Shown here: in pieces, positions 37,235-46,610 of the stretch
Layout: each line of letters starts with the position of its first letter
Numbering within the stretch: the first letter of the stretch is position 1
NCBI GenBank assembly: GCA_038216465.1
Contig: JBBQQC010000001.1
Coordinates: forward strand, 537,141-601,140
Direction: 5' to 3'
Source of the DNA: JACCZX01 sp038216465
Lineage (GTDB): Bacteria > Pseudomonadota > Gammaproteobacteria > Burkholderiales > Burkholderiaceae_F
DNA: 64,000 bases
Made by a program: the position numbers and the translations under genes
Notes under the pieces: generated by a model
Databases searched by the model: none
What the model saw: the letters and a program-made list of their open reading frames with translations, nothing else
What the model was told of the DNA's origin: nothing

Positions 37235-37645
37235 ATGACACAAACGACCGCCAAACGACCCAAGGTCCAGGCCACGATCGGAGCATCGACCTACGTTAGG
37301 CCGCAGGACATGGAATGGGCTCCGACCCAGTTCCCCAAGGTCTACATGAAAGCACTTTATCAAGACAAGGAGAAAGGCGAGCTGACTTGCCTCGTCAAGC
37401 TCGAGCCGGGCGCAAAGCTGCCGATGCACGTGCACCCGGAACTTGAACAGGCGTACGTCCTAGAAGGCTCTATGTCCGACCACGATGGTGTGTGCCGCGC
37501 AGGCGAGTACGTCTGGCGCAAGGGCGGCTCGTACCATGAGAACGAGTCGGCAGAAGGCGCCATCGTTCTCGCGATTTATCGCAAACTGAATATCTTTCAG
37601 CACAGCGCCGGCTTTGAAACGAAAACCAAACGGGAAGGTTATTAG
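37235..37645 (+). CDS. Cupin domain protein
   Basis: This 136-residue single-cupin protein has motif 1 (PGAKLPMHVHPELEQAYVLEG), with two His and a Glu as metal ligands, and motif 2 (YVWRKGGSYHENES). It resembles the ChrR-type anti-sigma cupin and small dioxygenase or isomerase cupins. It is the last gene of the NitT/TauT importer operon and may modify the imported compound. The ATG at 37235 follows GGAGAG. Confidence 0.83.
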   Translation: MTQTTAKRPKVQATIGASTYVRPQDMEWAPTQFPKVYMKALYQDKEKGELTCLVKLEPGAKLPMHVHPELEQAYVLEGSMSDHDGVCRAGEYVWRKGGSYHENESAEGAIVLAIYRKLNIFQHSAGFETKTKREGY

Positions 37646-37723
37646 GTTGGCTCCCGACGGCATCACCGTAAATGCGATCGCTCTGCGCTAATCGAAACGG
37701 ACATGATCCGTACTTGCGGGCGA

Positions 37724-38671
37724 CTACGCCTTCGGAAGACGCGACCTGTTGGCCGCCAGCCAAGCGCTGAAGCTCTGCAGTAGAGGATTCAGCGCCCTCG
37801 ATTCGCTGACGCTGCGCATGACGCAGTATTGGTCTTCGAAGTCACGGTTGACTTGGAACATGTTGCCCAGGTCCTCCGCGCCGGCGAAGCCCAGGCCACG
37901 GTACTGGTCCGGCGTTAGTGCGTTGTGCACGACCGGCTCGCCATACACGGCGCTGAGATGCTCCGCCATTTGTGCGCCAGTCAGATGCTCGCCGGCGACG
38001 CCGATCGACTTGCCGCCCATTGCAGGTCCGCGCTTGAAAATGCCGTAGGCGCACTTACCGATGTCTTCTACGGCAATGCTGGGAAGTTTCTTGTCCGCCA
38101 TCGGTAGCGCAAACGCAAGCTTGCCGTTGGTCCCGCGGGTCGGTGCCATTCCGAAGTGAATCAGATTTTCCCAGTAGAACGATGTGTGGAGTAGCGTCGT
38201 CGGCACGCCGCTCTCGACGAAAAATTGATTCGCCTCACCTTTTGCGTCGAAATGCGGCACGTTGTACTTGCCCATCAGCACTGGCATGTCGCCGCTGCCC
38301 GGGGCGATGAATTTGCGCGTGTCTTCCAGCGTCGACCAAATCACGTGCTGCAGTTTCGCTTCGGCGCCGGCGTGCGCCATCGCCTTCGCCTGTGCCAACT
38401 CTTTGTCGGGCGAAAAGTGCTCCCAGAAGTTGGTGATGCAAAACGCACCGTACGCACCTTGCATCGCGCGCTGCACGCTCGCCGCATCATCGAGATCGGC
38501 AGCCACGACCTCAGCGCCGGACTTCGCCAGCGCTCGTGCCGCCTCAGACTCCGGCTTGCGTGTGACCGCGCGCACTGCGAATTCACTCGCAGCACCGGAA
38601 AGAATCGCGCGCGCAAGCGCACCACCCTGCGCACCGGTTGCACCAAAAATGGTGATGATCTTCTTCGCCAT
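37724..38671 (-). CDS. NmrA-like NAD(P)-binding protein
   Basis: This 315-residue Rossmann protein starts with IITIFGATGAQGGALARAIL (dinucleotide-binding GxxGxxG) and continues with VRAVTRKPESEAARALAKSG, the NmrA/HSCARG pattern. It lacks the Tyr-x-x-x-Lys pair of active short-chain dehydrogenases in the usual place, as is common in NmrA proteins that sense redox cofactors instead of catalysing. It is the last gene of the ligD-ku-HTH/TPR run (29 bp gap), so a cofactor-sensing role near DNA repair is possible but unproven. Confidence 0.85.
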   Translation of the reverse strand: MAKKIITIFGATGAQGGALARAILSGAASEFAVRAVTRKPESEAARALAKSGAEVVAADLDDAASVQRAMQGAYGAFCITNFWEHFSPDKELAQAKAMAHAGAEAKLQHVIWSTLEDTRKFIAPGSGDMPVLMGKYNVPHFDAKGEANQFFVESGVPTTLLHTSFYWENLIHFGMAPTRGTNGKLAFALPMADKKLPSIAVEDIGKCAYGIFKRGPAMGGKSIGVAGEHLTGAQMAEHLSAVYGEPVVHNALTPDQYRGLGFAGAEDLGNMFQVNRDFEDQYCVMRSVSESRALNPLLQSFSAWLAANRSRLPKA

Positions 38672-38700
38672 GCTGAGCTCTCTCTTTTGTGGAAAGACGG

Positions 38701-39522
38701 CTACCGCGGCTCGGTGCCAATTAGCCGGCGGTACTGCGCCATGTGTCGAATGGCGTCCTTCGGCTTCTTCAGTTCTTCGTAAAGCAGCGCGACGTTGTAA
38801 TGACAGTCGGCCAGCGCCGGGTCAGCGCGCAGTGCGGACTCGTAGGCTTGCATCGCGTCGGTCTTGCGACCCATGTCGTCAAGCAGCACGCCCAGGTTGT
38901 ACAGCAGCAGCGCCTCGTTGCCGCATGTTTTGATCGCATTGCGATAGACGCGCTCGGCGTGCCCGTGGCGGCCGCTTTCGTGCAGCAGCCTTCCCAGATT
39001 GATATGCGCATCGAGCAGCGTCGGGTCTGCAGCGACCGCGTGCTCGTATGCCTGCACCGCAGCTTGTGCGTCCTCGTTCTCCAGTGCAGAACCGTCCGCG
39101 AAGTGAGATTCCGCGTCCGCGTCTGGCTCGGGGTTCGCTTCTTCGATCACGCTTATCGAACCGTCGACATCACTTTCGAACGCGAGAAGGTACTGGCGGG
39201 ACTCCGCCTGCCAGCGGCTGCTGCCTTCTTTGACGACGACTTGATCGGCCACCGCGCAAATCGAAAGCCCCGACAGCGGCATCGATTGGGGCAGATGCCG
39301 GCGCAGCTCTTTCAGCGACTTGGTGATGCGTTTGTGCGGCACGTTCGCCACCGCCAGCGCACGCGCTGCGCGCAGGACGATTAGATCCTGGAACGAAAAC
39401 CGCCACGCATTGCGCGGGCCGCGCGCGGGCGACACGAACCCAGCGTCGATCAGCGAGCGAATCGTGCTGCGCGGCAGGCGAAGCAGCTTCTCGACGTCGC
39501 GCACGCCGTATTCATGCATCAC
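38701..39522 (-). CDS. MerR-like helix-turn-helix protein with TPR repeats
   Basis: The 273-residue protein has an N-terminal MerR-type DNA-binding domain (residues about 1-75: EKLLRLPRSTIRSLIDAGFV then AWRFSFQDLIVLRAARALA). An acidic linker follows, then a C-terminal TPR array (residues about 155-265, e.g. TLLDAHINLGRLLHESGRHG and NEALLLYNLGVLLDDMGRKT). No metal-binding or effector domain is visible. It lies 14 bp after ku in the same operon, so it is a candidate regulator or scaffold of the end-joining genes. ATG 39519 is an alternative start one codon in. Confidence 0.85.
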   Translation of the reverse strand: MMHEYGVRDVEKLLRLPRSTIRSLIDAGFVSPARGPRNAWRFSFQDLIVLRAARALAVANVPHKRITKSLKELRRHLPQSMPLSGLSICAVADQVVVKEGSSRWQAESRQYLLAFESDVDGSISVIEEANPEPDADAESHFADGSALENEDAQAAVQAYEHAVAADPTLLDAHINLGRLLHESGRHGHAERVYRNAIKTCGNEALLLYNLGVLLDDMGRKTDAMQAYESALRADPALADCHYNVALLYEELKKPKDAIRHMAQYRRLIGTEPR

Positions 39523-39536
39523 GCGAGCTTCGGTAT

Positions 39537-40424
39537 TTATCGCTTCGCCGCTTTGCGCGCGACAGGCTCCGCCTGCACCGCTTTTTTCGCCGGCTTGCGC
39601 GTTTCGCGCACGGGCGCTTCGGCCGCGTTCGCCTTGGCCGGTGCGGTTGTTTTCTTGTTCAAGCTCGCGCGCAGTGCCTCCATCAAATCGATCACCTGTG
39701 CACCGCCGCTTTCGGGCGCTTCGGCCATCGTGATCTCCTGGCCTTCGACCTTCTTCTGCACGGCGGCCTCGACGCGGGCGCGAACTTCATCGGTGTAGAC
39801 GGACGGATCGAACGTATCCGATGCCTGCTGTTCGATCAGCTGCTGCGCAAGCTTCAGTTCGACGTCCTTGACCTCAGTCGGCGGAATCTCGATCTCCTTG
39901 AGCGACCGCACCTCGGCTGCGTACAGCAGCTGCTGCATCACGAGCCCGTCATCGACCGGCCGAATCATCACGATGTACTGCTTGCCGCGCGCGGCCCAGC
40001 GGCCCACCGCGCAGCGATCCGATGCGCGCAGCGCCCTTGCGAGCAGCGCGTACGGCTTGGCGCCGCCTTTGTCGGGGGCAAGGTAGTACGCCTTGTCGAA
40101 GTACACCGGGTCGATCGCTTCGATGGGCACGAACTCGGCGATGTCTGCGGTTTGCGTTCCAGCCTCTTCGAGCGCCTTTAGCTCCTCGGGCGTGAACATC
40201 ACGTATTGATCTTTCGCGAATTCGAAGCCTTTGACGATATCCTCGCGTGCGACCGGAATCTCTTCTTTCAGACAGAGATATTGCTGCTTCAGCCGCGAGC
40301 CACAGTCCTTGTGCAGCATGTTGAACGAAATCGCCTTGCTCGCCTCGGTGGCCGAAAACAGCTTCACCGGAATCGACACCAGTCCAAACGCAATGGTCAT
40401 AGATCCAATCGATCGTGCGGCCAT
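39537..40424 (-). CDS. ku: Non-homologous end joining protein Ku
   Basis: This 295-residue bacterial Ku starts SIGSMTIAFGLVSIPVKLFS and has the core KDCGSRLKQQYLC and PVYFDKAYYLAPDKGGAKPYALL, typical of the ring that threads DNA ends as a homodimer. It ends in a Lys/Ala-rich tail (KKTTAPAKANAAEA), as in other proteobacterial Ku proteins that use it for DNA binding and LigD recruitment. A strong GGAGG precedes the ATG at 40424; the longer frame to 40712 is inside ligD. It follows ligD by 20 bp. Confidence 0.95.
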   Translation of the reverse strand: MAARSIGSMTIAFGLVSIPVKLFSATEASKAISFNMLHKDCGSRLKQQYLCLKEEIPVAREDIVKGFEFAKDQYVMFTPEELKALEEAGTQTADIAEFVPIEAIDPVYFDKAYYLAPDKGGAKPYALLARALRASDRCAVGRWAARGKQYIVMIRPVDDGLVMQQLLYAAEVRSLKEIEIPPTEVKDVELKLAQQLIEQQASDTFDPSVYTDEVRARVEAAVQKKVEGQEITMAEAPESGGAQVIDLMEALRASLNKKTTAPAKANAAEAPVRETRKPAKKAVQAEPVARKAAKR

Positions 40425-40444
40425 GCCTTCCTCCCGATTCTTCG

Positions 40445-43138
40445 TTAACTTTTCTCGCGCTCGACTGCGCGTTCGAGACTCTGCTTTGCTTTCAGCGCAT
40501 CGTGCCAGCGATCGCCCTTGGCGAGGCGCTCGGCCACATTGGTGATTCTGAAGTCTAGTGGATGCGCGCCGGCGAGTTCGTCCCATGTCAGCGGCATCGA
40601 TATCGGCGCTCCGCTCGCGCCGCGTGGCGAATAGGCGACATTCAACGTCTTGCCACGCACGTTCATGTTGTAGTCCATGAAGATCTTGCCGGTGCGCTTC
40701 GGGACACTCCATTCCAGCGTGATGTCCTTCGGATGCTGGCGCATCAGGTGGCGGCCGACCAGCTCGGAAATCTCGCGTGCCGCATCGAAATCGATCGTGC
40801 GCCTGACCGGCACGAATACATGCAGGCCGGTTTTACCCGACGTCTTGACGATCGGCTCGAGCGACATCGTGTGCAGCAGCTCGCGCAGCCAAAATGCGAC
40901 TTCCTTGCCCTTTTCGAACGCCACCGTGTTCAGCTCGGGCTCGTCGCCGGCCGCTTCCTTACCCGAATAGATGTAGGGGTCGATGTCGAACACAACGTAG
41001 TCGGGATAATTGAGCACCGAGCTTTCGAGCGACTCGAGCGACGTGGCGTAGTCGGTGTTCTTCACCGCCGTGTCCGAGCCAAGTTTCGCGCGTGAGTGCC
41101 AGACATGGAACTCGAGGGTCCCGGATTGCGCCAGCCACAACAGCGTCGGCAGGTTGTTGCACAGCAGATAGTCATGGCTCTCGTCCTTGTGGCCGGAGAA
41201 GACCGTGATCGTCTCGACAAACGCGGGTCGTTCCTGCTCCCAGTGTTTCTGGAAAAAGCGCTGTCCGTGGATGCCGTCGGGCATGCGGATCATTGTCAAC
41301 GGCCGGTCCGCCAGATGCGGCACGATCAACGGCGACACCTGCGCGAAGTAGCGCAGCAGATCGCGCTTGGTCAGCGACGGCTGATTCAGCGCTGCGTCAG
41401 CAGGCCAGTAAACACGATCAAGGTGCGTCAGCTTGAGCTGGTGCGCGCCGACGGCGAGCGTCAGTGAAGCTTTCTTCGCTTCCAACTGCTGCAAGACCTC
41501 GTTTATCGCACTCGGCGCACCCTGCTTTGCCGTTGTCGATGCACTTGCGCGACGGATCTTGCCGCCTGTCTCGCGTCGAACCGTTTTTGGATCGATGTCG
41601 TCGCGCAACCGCAGAAACACCGGCGCGCGCAGCGCACCGTCTTCGGTCCAGTTCTGAAATTTGACCTCGGCCACCACCTCGGGCTTGACCCAGGTGGTCG
41701 GCATGTGCAATTCCGGTTTCTTCGAAAAAGGTCGCGTCGTGGTGCGCAATGGCTCGAGTCGCTCTTTCACGATCGGCAGCGTCGCTTCATCGAACCCCGA
41801 ACCGACATGCGATGCATAGATCAGTTTGCCATCGCTCCAGTAGCCGACCAGCAGGGCACCGAGCCCCACACGCGAGCCTTTGCCTTGCGTGTAACCGCCA
41901 ACGACGAACTCCGCGCTGTTGGTCGACTTCACCTTGAGCCACGACCCCGAACGCCGGCCCGCTTCGTAGCGGCTGTTCTTGCGCTTACCTATCACCCCCT
42001 CGAAGCCGCTTTCCACCGCCGCCGCGTGCAACGCAACGCCGTCGTCCAGAGCGTGCACGAGCTGTACCAGCGGCGACGGCAGCAGGCATTGCGCCAGGTA
42101 GCGCCGGCGGTCGCAATACGCGGCGTTGCGCACGTTGACGCCAGCGAAGTGCAGCAGATCGAAGCAGTAGAACACCGCGCGCTCGGTTTGAGAGCCACGG
42201 TTCTGCATCGCGTTAAATGACGGCTTGCCATCGACGTCAAACGCAACGATCTCGCCGTCCAGGATCAGACTGCTCACTGCCTGCTTGCGCAGCTCGGCGC
42301 ACAGCTTCGGAAAATCGGCGCCGAGATCAAGGCCGCGCCGCGAGCGCAGCTTCACGCTCACTTGTCCCTGCGTGCCTTCGATGAACGCGAGCACGCGATA
42401 GCCGTCGAGTTTCGGCTCCCACATCCAGTCGGCGTGATTAAACGGCGCATTGCCGAGCTCGGCTTGCATCGGCGAAAGTGTCGCCGGCAGCGTTTCGGCC
42501 TTTCCCGTCACAACCAGGCTCGCCGCGGGGACACGGTGCGCGGGGACCGTCTTCAACTCCTCAACCGTCACACTCGAGAGCACCGAACGGTTCTGCTCAA
42601 TGACATCGATCTTCGAAACGAAGCGATCTTTGTGCTTGATCACCAGCCAGTTCTTGCGGTCCGCCATGCGGACCAGCGCGAACGACCCCTTAAGCTTCTC
42701 GCCGCGCAGCAGAAAGCTCAGCTTGCCCTGGTCGATGCCGTCGCGCACGCGTTGCTCAGCCTCGGCGCGGTTATGAAACCAGTATTCCTGGCCTTCGTCG
42801 GGTGAGTAGACACCGCAGTCCCACACAATCATCTGGCCGGCGCCGTATTGTACGGGCGGAATCACGCCCTCGAACGACGCGTAGTCGTAGGGATGGTCTT
42901 CGGTCTGCGCCGCCAGACGCTTGTCGTTCGCATCGAGTGATAGCCCCTTCGGAACCGCCCACGACTTCAATACGCCGTCGCACTCCAGGCGCAGGTCGTA
43001 ATGCATGTGGCGCGCGGCATGCTGTTGAATGACGAACAGCAGCGGCCCGGTGTTAGCCTCTCGCAGCTTGGCGGCAGGCTCGGGAGTGGCTGAAAACGTG
43101 CGCTTGGCCGAGTATTCGGTGAGATTGTTTTTCGCCAC
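40445..43138 (-). CDS. ligD: Multifunctional ATP-dependent DNA ligase D
   Basis: The 897-residue protein has three domains in the order phosphoesterase-ligase-polymerase. The N-terminal 3'-phosphoesterase domain (about 1-190) has HAARHMHYDLRLE with catalytic His and Asp. The ligase domain (about 215-510) has the adenylated Lys243 in EPKLDGYRV. The primase-polymerase domain (about 590-897) has SPLIVPHLADRPLTMIRMPD and FDIDPY. Together with Ku it repairs double-strand breaks without a template. It starts 19 bp from the divergent DUF72 gene, so its promoter must reach into that coding region. Confidence 0.95.
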   Translation of the reverse strand: MAKNNLTEYSAKRTFSATPEPAAKLREANTGPLLFVIQQHAARHMHYDLRLECDGVLKSWAVPKGLSLDANDKRLAAQTEDHPYDYASFEGVIPPVQYGAGQMIVWDCGVYSPDEGQEYWFHNRAEAEQRVRDGIDQGKLSFLLRGEKLKGSFALVRMADRKNWLVIKHKDRFVSKIDVIEQNRSVLSSVTVEELKTVPAHRVPAASLVVTGKAETLPATLSPMQAELGNAPFNHADWMWEPKLDGYRVLAFIEGTQGQVSVKLRSRRGLDLGADFPKLCAELRKQAVSSLILDGEIVAFDVDGKPSFNAMQNRGSQTERAVFYCFDLLHFAGVNVRNAAYCDRRRYLAQCLLPSPLVQLVHALDDGVALHAAAVESGFEGVIGKRKNSRYEAGRRSGSWLKVKSTNSAEFVVGGYTQGKGSRVGLGALLVGYWSDGKLIYASHVGSGFDEATLPIVKERLEPLRTTTRPFSKKPELHMPTTWVKPEVVAEVKFQNWTEDGALRAPVFLRLRDDIDPKTVRRETGGKIRRASASTTAKQGAPSAINEVLQQLEAKKASLTLAVGAHQLKLTHLDRVYWPADAALNQPSLTKRDLLRYFAQVSPLIVPHLADRPLTMIRMPDGIHGQRFFQKHWEQERPAFVETITVFSGHKDESHDYLLCNNLPTLLWLAQSGTLEFHVWHSRAKLGSDTAVKNTDYATSLESLESSVLNYPDYVVFDIDPYIYSGKEAAGDEPELNTVAFEKGKEVAFWLRELLHTMSLEPIVKTSGKTGLHVFVPVRRTIDFDAAREISELVGRHLMRQHPKDITLEWSVPKRTGKIFMDYNMNVRGKTLNVAYSPRGASGAPISMPLTWDELAGAHPLDFRITNVAERLAKGDRWHDALKAKQSLERAVEREKS

Positions 43139-43157
43139 AGAGAAATTCTAGGAGCAA

Positions 43158-43871
43158 ATGCGTTCTTCGAAAAAACTCGTCGCTGGCGCCAGCGGCTATT
43201 CCTTCAAGGAATGGAAGGGCAACTTTTATCCGGAAAAGATGAAGCCCGAGGAAATGCTGGCGTGGTACAGCGCACGGCTGCCGACGGTCGAGATCAACAA
43301 CACCTTCTATCAAATGCCGAAGGTCGCGGTGCTGGAGAACTGGGCAAAGACCACACCGGAAAACTTCCGATTCGCGATCAAGGCGCCGCGGCGCATCACG
43401 CACATGTCGCGGCTCAAGGCAGATACCGCCGCAGACTCGGTCAACTTTCTGTATACGACGCTGACGGCCCTCGGCGTCAAGCGCGGGCCAGTGCTGTTCC
43501 AGTTGCCGCCCTTCATGAAAAAAGATCTGCCGCGCCTGAGCGAATTTCTCAAGCTGCTGCCGGACAGACACGGCGCGGCGTTCGAGTTCCGCAACGACAG
43601 CTGGTTTGAGGATGACGTATATGACGCCTTGAGAGGCGCCGGAGCGTCGCTGTGTTTTTCGGAGCGCGAAGACAATGCAGCACCGCCGCTGGTCGAAACG
43701 GCACCGTGGGGTTACGTGAGGCTTCGACTTGAGACGTATACCGACGAAGATTTGCGCCAGTGGGCCGCCCGGCTCGAAGCGACCAACTGGCGCGAGATCT
43801 ACGTGTACTTTATGCACGAACCAACGGCGCCGGCCTACGCGCAGACGCTGATGAGTTTTCAAAGCGCATAA
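43158..43871 (+). CDS. DUF72 domain-containing protein
   Basis: This 237-residue protein has the DUF72 TIM-barrel start (GASGYSFKEWKGNFYPEKM) and WYSARLPTVEINNTFYQMP. FEFRNDSW follows and a C-terminal YVYFMHEPTAPAYAQ, all conserved in the family. The biochemical role is not established; genomic association with DNA-repair and nuclease genes has been noted for related proteins. Here it is head-to-head with ligD with a 19-bp gap. A Bug receptor follows 8 bp downstream, but this need not reflect joint function. Confidence 0.9.
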   Translation: MRSSKKLVAGASGYSFKEWKGNFYPEKMKPEEMLAWYSARLPTVEINNTFYQMPKVAVLENWAKTTPENFRFAIKAPRRITHMSRLKADTAADSVNFLYTTLTALGVKRGPVLFQLPPFMKKDLPRLSEFLKLLPDRHGAAFEFRNDSWFEDDVYDALRGAGASLCFSEREDNAAPPLVETAPWGYVRLRLETYTDEDLRQWAARLEATNWREIYVYFMHEPTAPAYAQTLMSFQSA

Positions 43872-43879
43872 GGCCCCGC

Positions 43880-44860
43880 ATGCACGCCCGTGTGTCACTT
43901 CGCGTTTTTCGCCTCGCAATTGCATGCGCATTACTCCTCGCCCTGAGCGGTGCCGCGTTTGCTCAAGCGGGCAAGACCGTCCGCATCTTGGTGGGCTTTC
44001 CGGCCGGCGGCGGTACCGACGCGATCGCGCGCACGCTGGCGGAGAAATTAAAGGACGAGCTCGGGATGTCGGTCGTCGTCGAGAACCGGCCGGGTGCCGG
44101 CGGACAGGTGGCAGCGCAGGCGCTTAGAAGTGCGACGCCTGACGGCACCACGGTGTTCATCTCGCACGATCACACGATTTCGATCGTGCCCCTGGTGATG
44201 AAGAATCCCGGCTTCGATCCTGCGAAGGACTTCATACCCGTCGCAGGCTTCGCGACATTCGTCAATGCACTCGCGCTGTCGAGCGGGACGCCGGCGACGA
44301 ATTTCAAAGACTATGTTGTCTGGGTGAAAGAAAAGGGCGGCAAGGGCGCGGTCGGTATTCCTGCGCCCGCATCGATCCCCGAGTTTCTCGTCAAGGTGAT
44401 CGGCGAGCGCTACGGACTCGATCTTGTGTCGGCACCGTACCGCGGCAGCGCGCCGATGATGGCCGACATGCTGGGCAATCAGATTGCGGCTGGCGTCGGT
44501 TCGATACCTGATTTCATCGAGAACCATCTGGCCGGCAAGTTACACGTTGTTGCCGTGTTGGGCGGCACGCGCCAGAGCGCGTTGCCCGACGTGCCGACAT
44601 TTACAGAACTCGGCCTCACGGGATTCGAGGACATTCCGTACTACGGGTTCTTCGCACCTGCCGGCACGCCGCAGGCGGCAATCAATCAGTTCTCGGCAGC
44701 GTTATCGAAAGTGATTGCGCAGCCGGATGTACGCGAGCGGCTGACTCGCTGGGGACTCACAGTGCAGTTCATGACGCAGGCGCAACTCGCGGCGCGCGAG
44801 CGCGCCTATTCGCAAACGTGGTCGCAGATCATCAAGAAGAGCGGCTTTCAGCCGCAGTAG
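43880..44860 (+). CDS. Bug-family tripartite tricarboxylate receptor protein
   Basis: This 326-residue protein has a signal peptide ending AAFAQ. The Bug hallmarks are present: VRILVGFPAGGGTDAIARTL, ENRPGAGGQVAAQAL and the later APYRGSAPMMADMLG. As with the receptor at 8.3 kb there is no TctAB permease in the window, so it is an orphan. The carboxylate or aromatic ligand is unknown. The start at 43880 is preferred over in-frame ATGs inside the DUF72 gene. Confidence 0.92.
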   Translation: MHARVSLRVFRLAIACALLLALSGAAFAQAGKTVRILVGFPAGGGTDAIARTLAEKLKDELGMSVVVENRPGAGGQVAAQALRSATPDGTTVFISHDHTISIVPLVMKNPGFDPAKDFIPVAGFATFVNALALSSGTPATNFKDYVVWVKEKGGKGAVGIPAPASIPEFLVKVIGERYGLDLVSAPYRGSAPMMADMLGNQIAAGVGSIPDFIENHLAGKLHVVAVLGGTRQSALPDVPTFTELGLTGFEDIPYYGFFAPAGTPQAAINQFSAALSKVIAQPDVRERLTRWGLTVQFMTQAQLAARERAYSQTWSQIIKKSGFQPQ

Positions 44861-45042
44861 GACCTACTGCGACTGTCTCGCTCTATTGCTGGCTGATCGT
44901 CTGATCCGTGTCGACGATTTTCTTTCGACGTTTCGCTTCTCACCCGACGCTGCTGCATTGTTTCGCCGCAGCGCGGAGCGCATCGCAATCGACTGACCCA
45001 ATTTGCTTCGCGCAAGCCTTCGCGCCGCGCGGCGCTCACCAG

Positions 45043-45411
45043 CTATCTGGGCACGCGCTGTAGGGGATCGTAGAAGAACTGCTCTTCCGCGATTCGCTCG
45101 CCCTCCCAGCATTGATAAGCAAGTTCCTCCATCTGCGTCACCGTTCCATCGAGCCATTCGAACCGAAATATCCATCGAATGACGACGCGATCACCGCTCA
45201 CGAAGATGGGTCGAACGCATTTCGACACCACCGTTCTAGCGCGCGCCAGAATGGCGCGCTCGTTGGCGACGTGCGTCGCGCGGCCGACGCGTGGCGTGCC
45301 CTGGTTCTCCTGCATCGATGCGTCAACCGTGTAGAACTCCTCGACGGCATCGGCGTGCGCGTTTTCCTCGACGCGCGCAATGAATTTTTCCAGCGTCTCG
45401 GCGGTCGGCAT
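45043..45411 (-). CDS. SnoaL-like nuclear transport factor 2 family protein
   Basis: This 122-residue protein has the NTF2-like start (TAETLEKFIARVEENAHADAVEEFYTVDA). DRVVIRWIFRFEWLDGTVTQMEELAYQ and an aromatic C-terminus (ERIAEEQFFYDPL) complete the cone-shaped fold. Members include isomerases, hydratases and small binding proteins. The start at 45411 lies 15 bp after the preceding gene's stop; a start at 45459 would overlap it. Confidence 0.8.
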   Translation of the reverse strand: MPTAETLEKFIARVEENAHADAVEEFYTVDASMQENQGTPRVGRATHVANERAILARARTVVSKCVRPIFVSGDRVVIRWIFRFEWLDGTVTQMEELAYQCWEGERIAEEQFFYDPLQRVPR

Positions 45412-45425
45412 CGTTCCAGGAAAAG

Positions 45426-46568
45426 TCAACTGTCCTGCGGGCGAGCGCGCACCAGGCACCGCTGATACCGCTCATCGACTCTCCTCGCAAACCACTCGGT
45501 GGTCAGTGTCCGCGTGATCTTCGGACTTTTCAAAGTGATGGTCGGCAGCATCGCACGCGGGACGGGACGATTCTGAATCTGCTCTGCGCGTGCAAATACG
45601 CGCTCGTAGAGATGCGTGCGCTCGAATCCGGGCTCGGTTCCTCGCTGCAAATCGCGCCGGATCGCGGCCTCGCTGAGGTCGAACCGCTTCGCGAGTGCCA
45701 GCGCGGCAGTCTCTGTGTTGCCAGGGGGCCCATCGGCTCTGGCGCCCGGCAGCAGCAGGTCACCATCGGCAACCAGCGGAATTCCGGAGGCGATGCTCAG
45801 CGCGTTCTGAAACGCTGCGTTGCGACTCGAATACCGCCCGGCGTTGAAATCGGCGAACCGGTAGATCTGCTGCTGATACGGCACCTCGTAGCCGAGCAGA
45901 TGCGCAACTCCGAAATACACACCCCCGCGTCGTGTAAACACCTCGTGCCGGATCGAATCCTGCACCGGGTACGGATAGCGGCGCGACGCCGCGTGGGCTT
46001 CGGCAAAGCTGATACTGACCTGCATCGGGCCGCCGGTGCGCACCGGGTTGCGGCTCGCCAGGAATGTTTTTCCCAGCGGCACCATCCCGATGAAGTCTTC
46101 GAAGATCTCGCTCAGGTCCTTTTCCGTCTTCGCCGCGTCGATGCGGTCGCTGTAACTGCGTCCGTTGGGCGACGTCAATCGCAGCGCGGTACGCACTGCA
46201 AATCTCGGTACACCGGTGCGATCGGCCTGCTTGTCTATCTCCTGCCACGCAATAGCGGCCAGACCAGGCACCGACGGATCGGCGCGAAAGGTCGACTCCT
46301 GCTCGGTCACGGCGAGCACCGCGCACACCGCTTCAGGCGTCGGTGCAATCTCCAGCGTCGCGAACGCCGCATAAATATCGGTAGCCCAGCCGGCGCGATC
46401 GGCCGTGCTCGGCGGCAGCAGCCGCACGATCAGCGCACGCACCTCGTCGGGTCGCAGCGCGTTGGGTCGGATTACGTCGCTTTCCTGCGTCGCACATCCG
46501 GCCATTGCGACGGCAAACGCGACGGCCAGCAATGGCTGTCGTCCCGCGGCTCGCGTCGTCGTGGTCAT
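45426..46568 (-). CDS. DUF1615 family lipoprotein
   Basis: The 380-residue protein has a lipoprotein signal with lipobox AMAGC near residue 24, so it is lipidated and held at the envelope. A large domain of the DUF1615 type follows, with ALRPDEVRALIVRLLPPSTADR and VCAVLAVTEQESTF, and TGGPMQVSISFAEAH later. A Glu in the EQESTF stretch recalls the catalytic Glu of lysozyme-like lytic enzymes, and family members are sometimes annotated that way; activity is unproven. The start at 46568 keeps the signal intact. Confidence 0.85.
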   Translation of the reverse strand: MTTTTRAAGRQPLLAVAFAVAMAGCATQESDVIRPNALRPDEVRALIVRLLPPSTADRAGWATDIYAAFATLEIAPTPEAVCAVLAVTEQESTFRADPSVPGLAAIAWQEIDKQADRTGVPRFAVRTALRLTSPNGRSYSDRIDAAKTEKDLSEIFEDFIGMVPLGKTFLASRNPVRTGGPMQVSISFAEAHAASRRYPYPVQDSIRHEVFTRRGGVYFGVAHLLGYEVPYQQQIYRFADFNAGRYSSRNAAFQNALSIASGIPLVADGDLLLPGARADGPPGNTETAALALAKRFDLSEAAIRRDLQRGTEPGFERTHLYERVFARAEQIQNRPVPRAMLPTITLKSPKITRTLTTEWFARRVDERYQRCLVRARPQDS

Positions 46569-46610
46569 TTGCAAAACAACGTTAGCATCCGTGTTTACGC
46601 GGAGATCAAA

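Noticed and set aside
45612..46610. Upstream extension of the 46611 gene to a 501-codon frame
   Set aside because: The extension is antisense to the DUF1615 lipoprotein gene; a good start with GGAGA lies at 46611.
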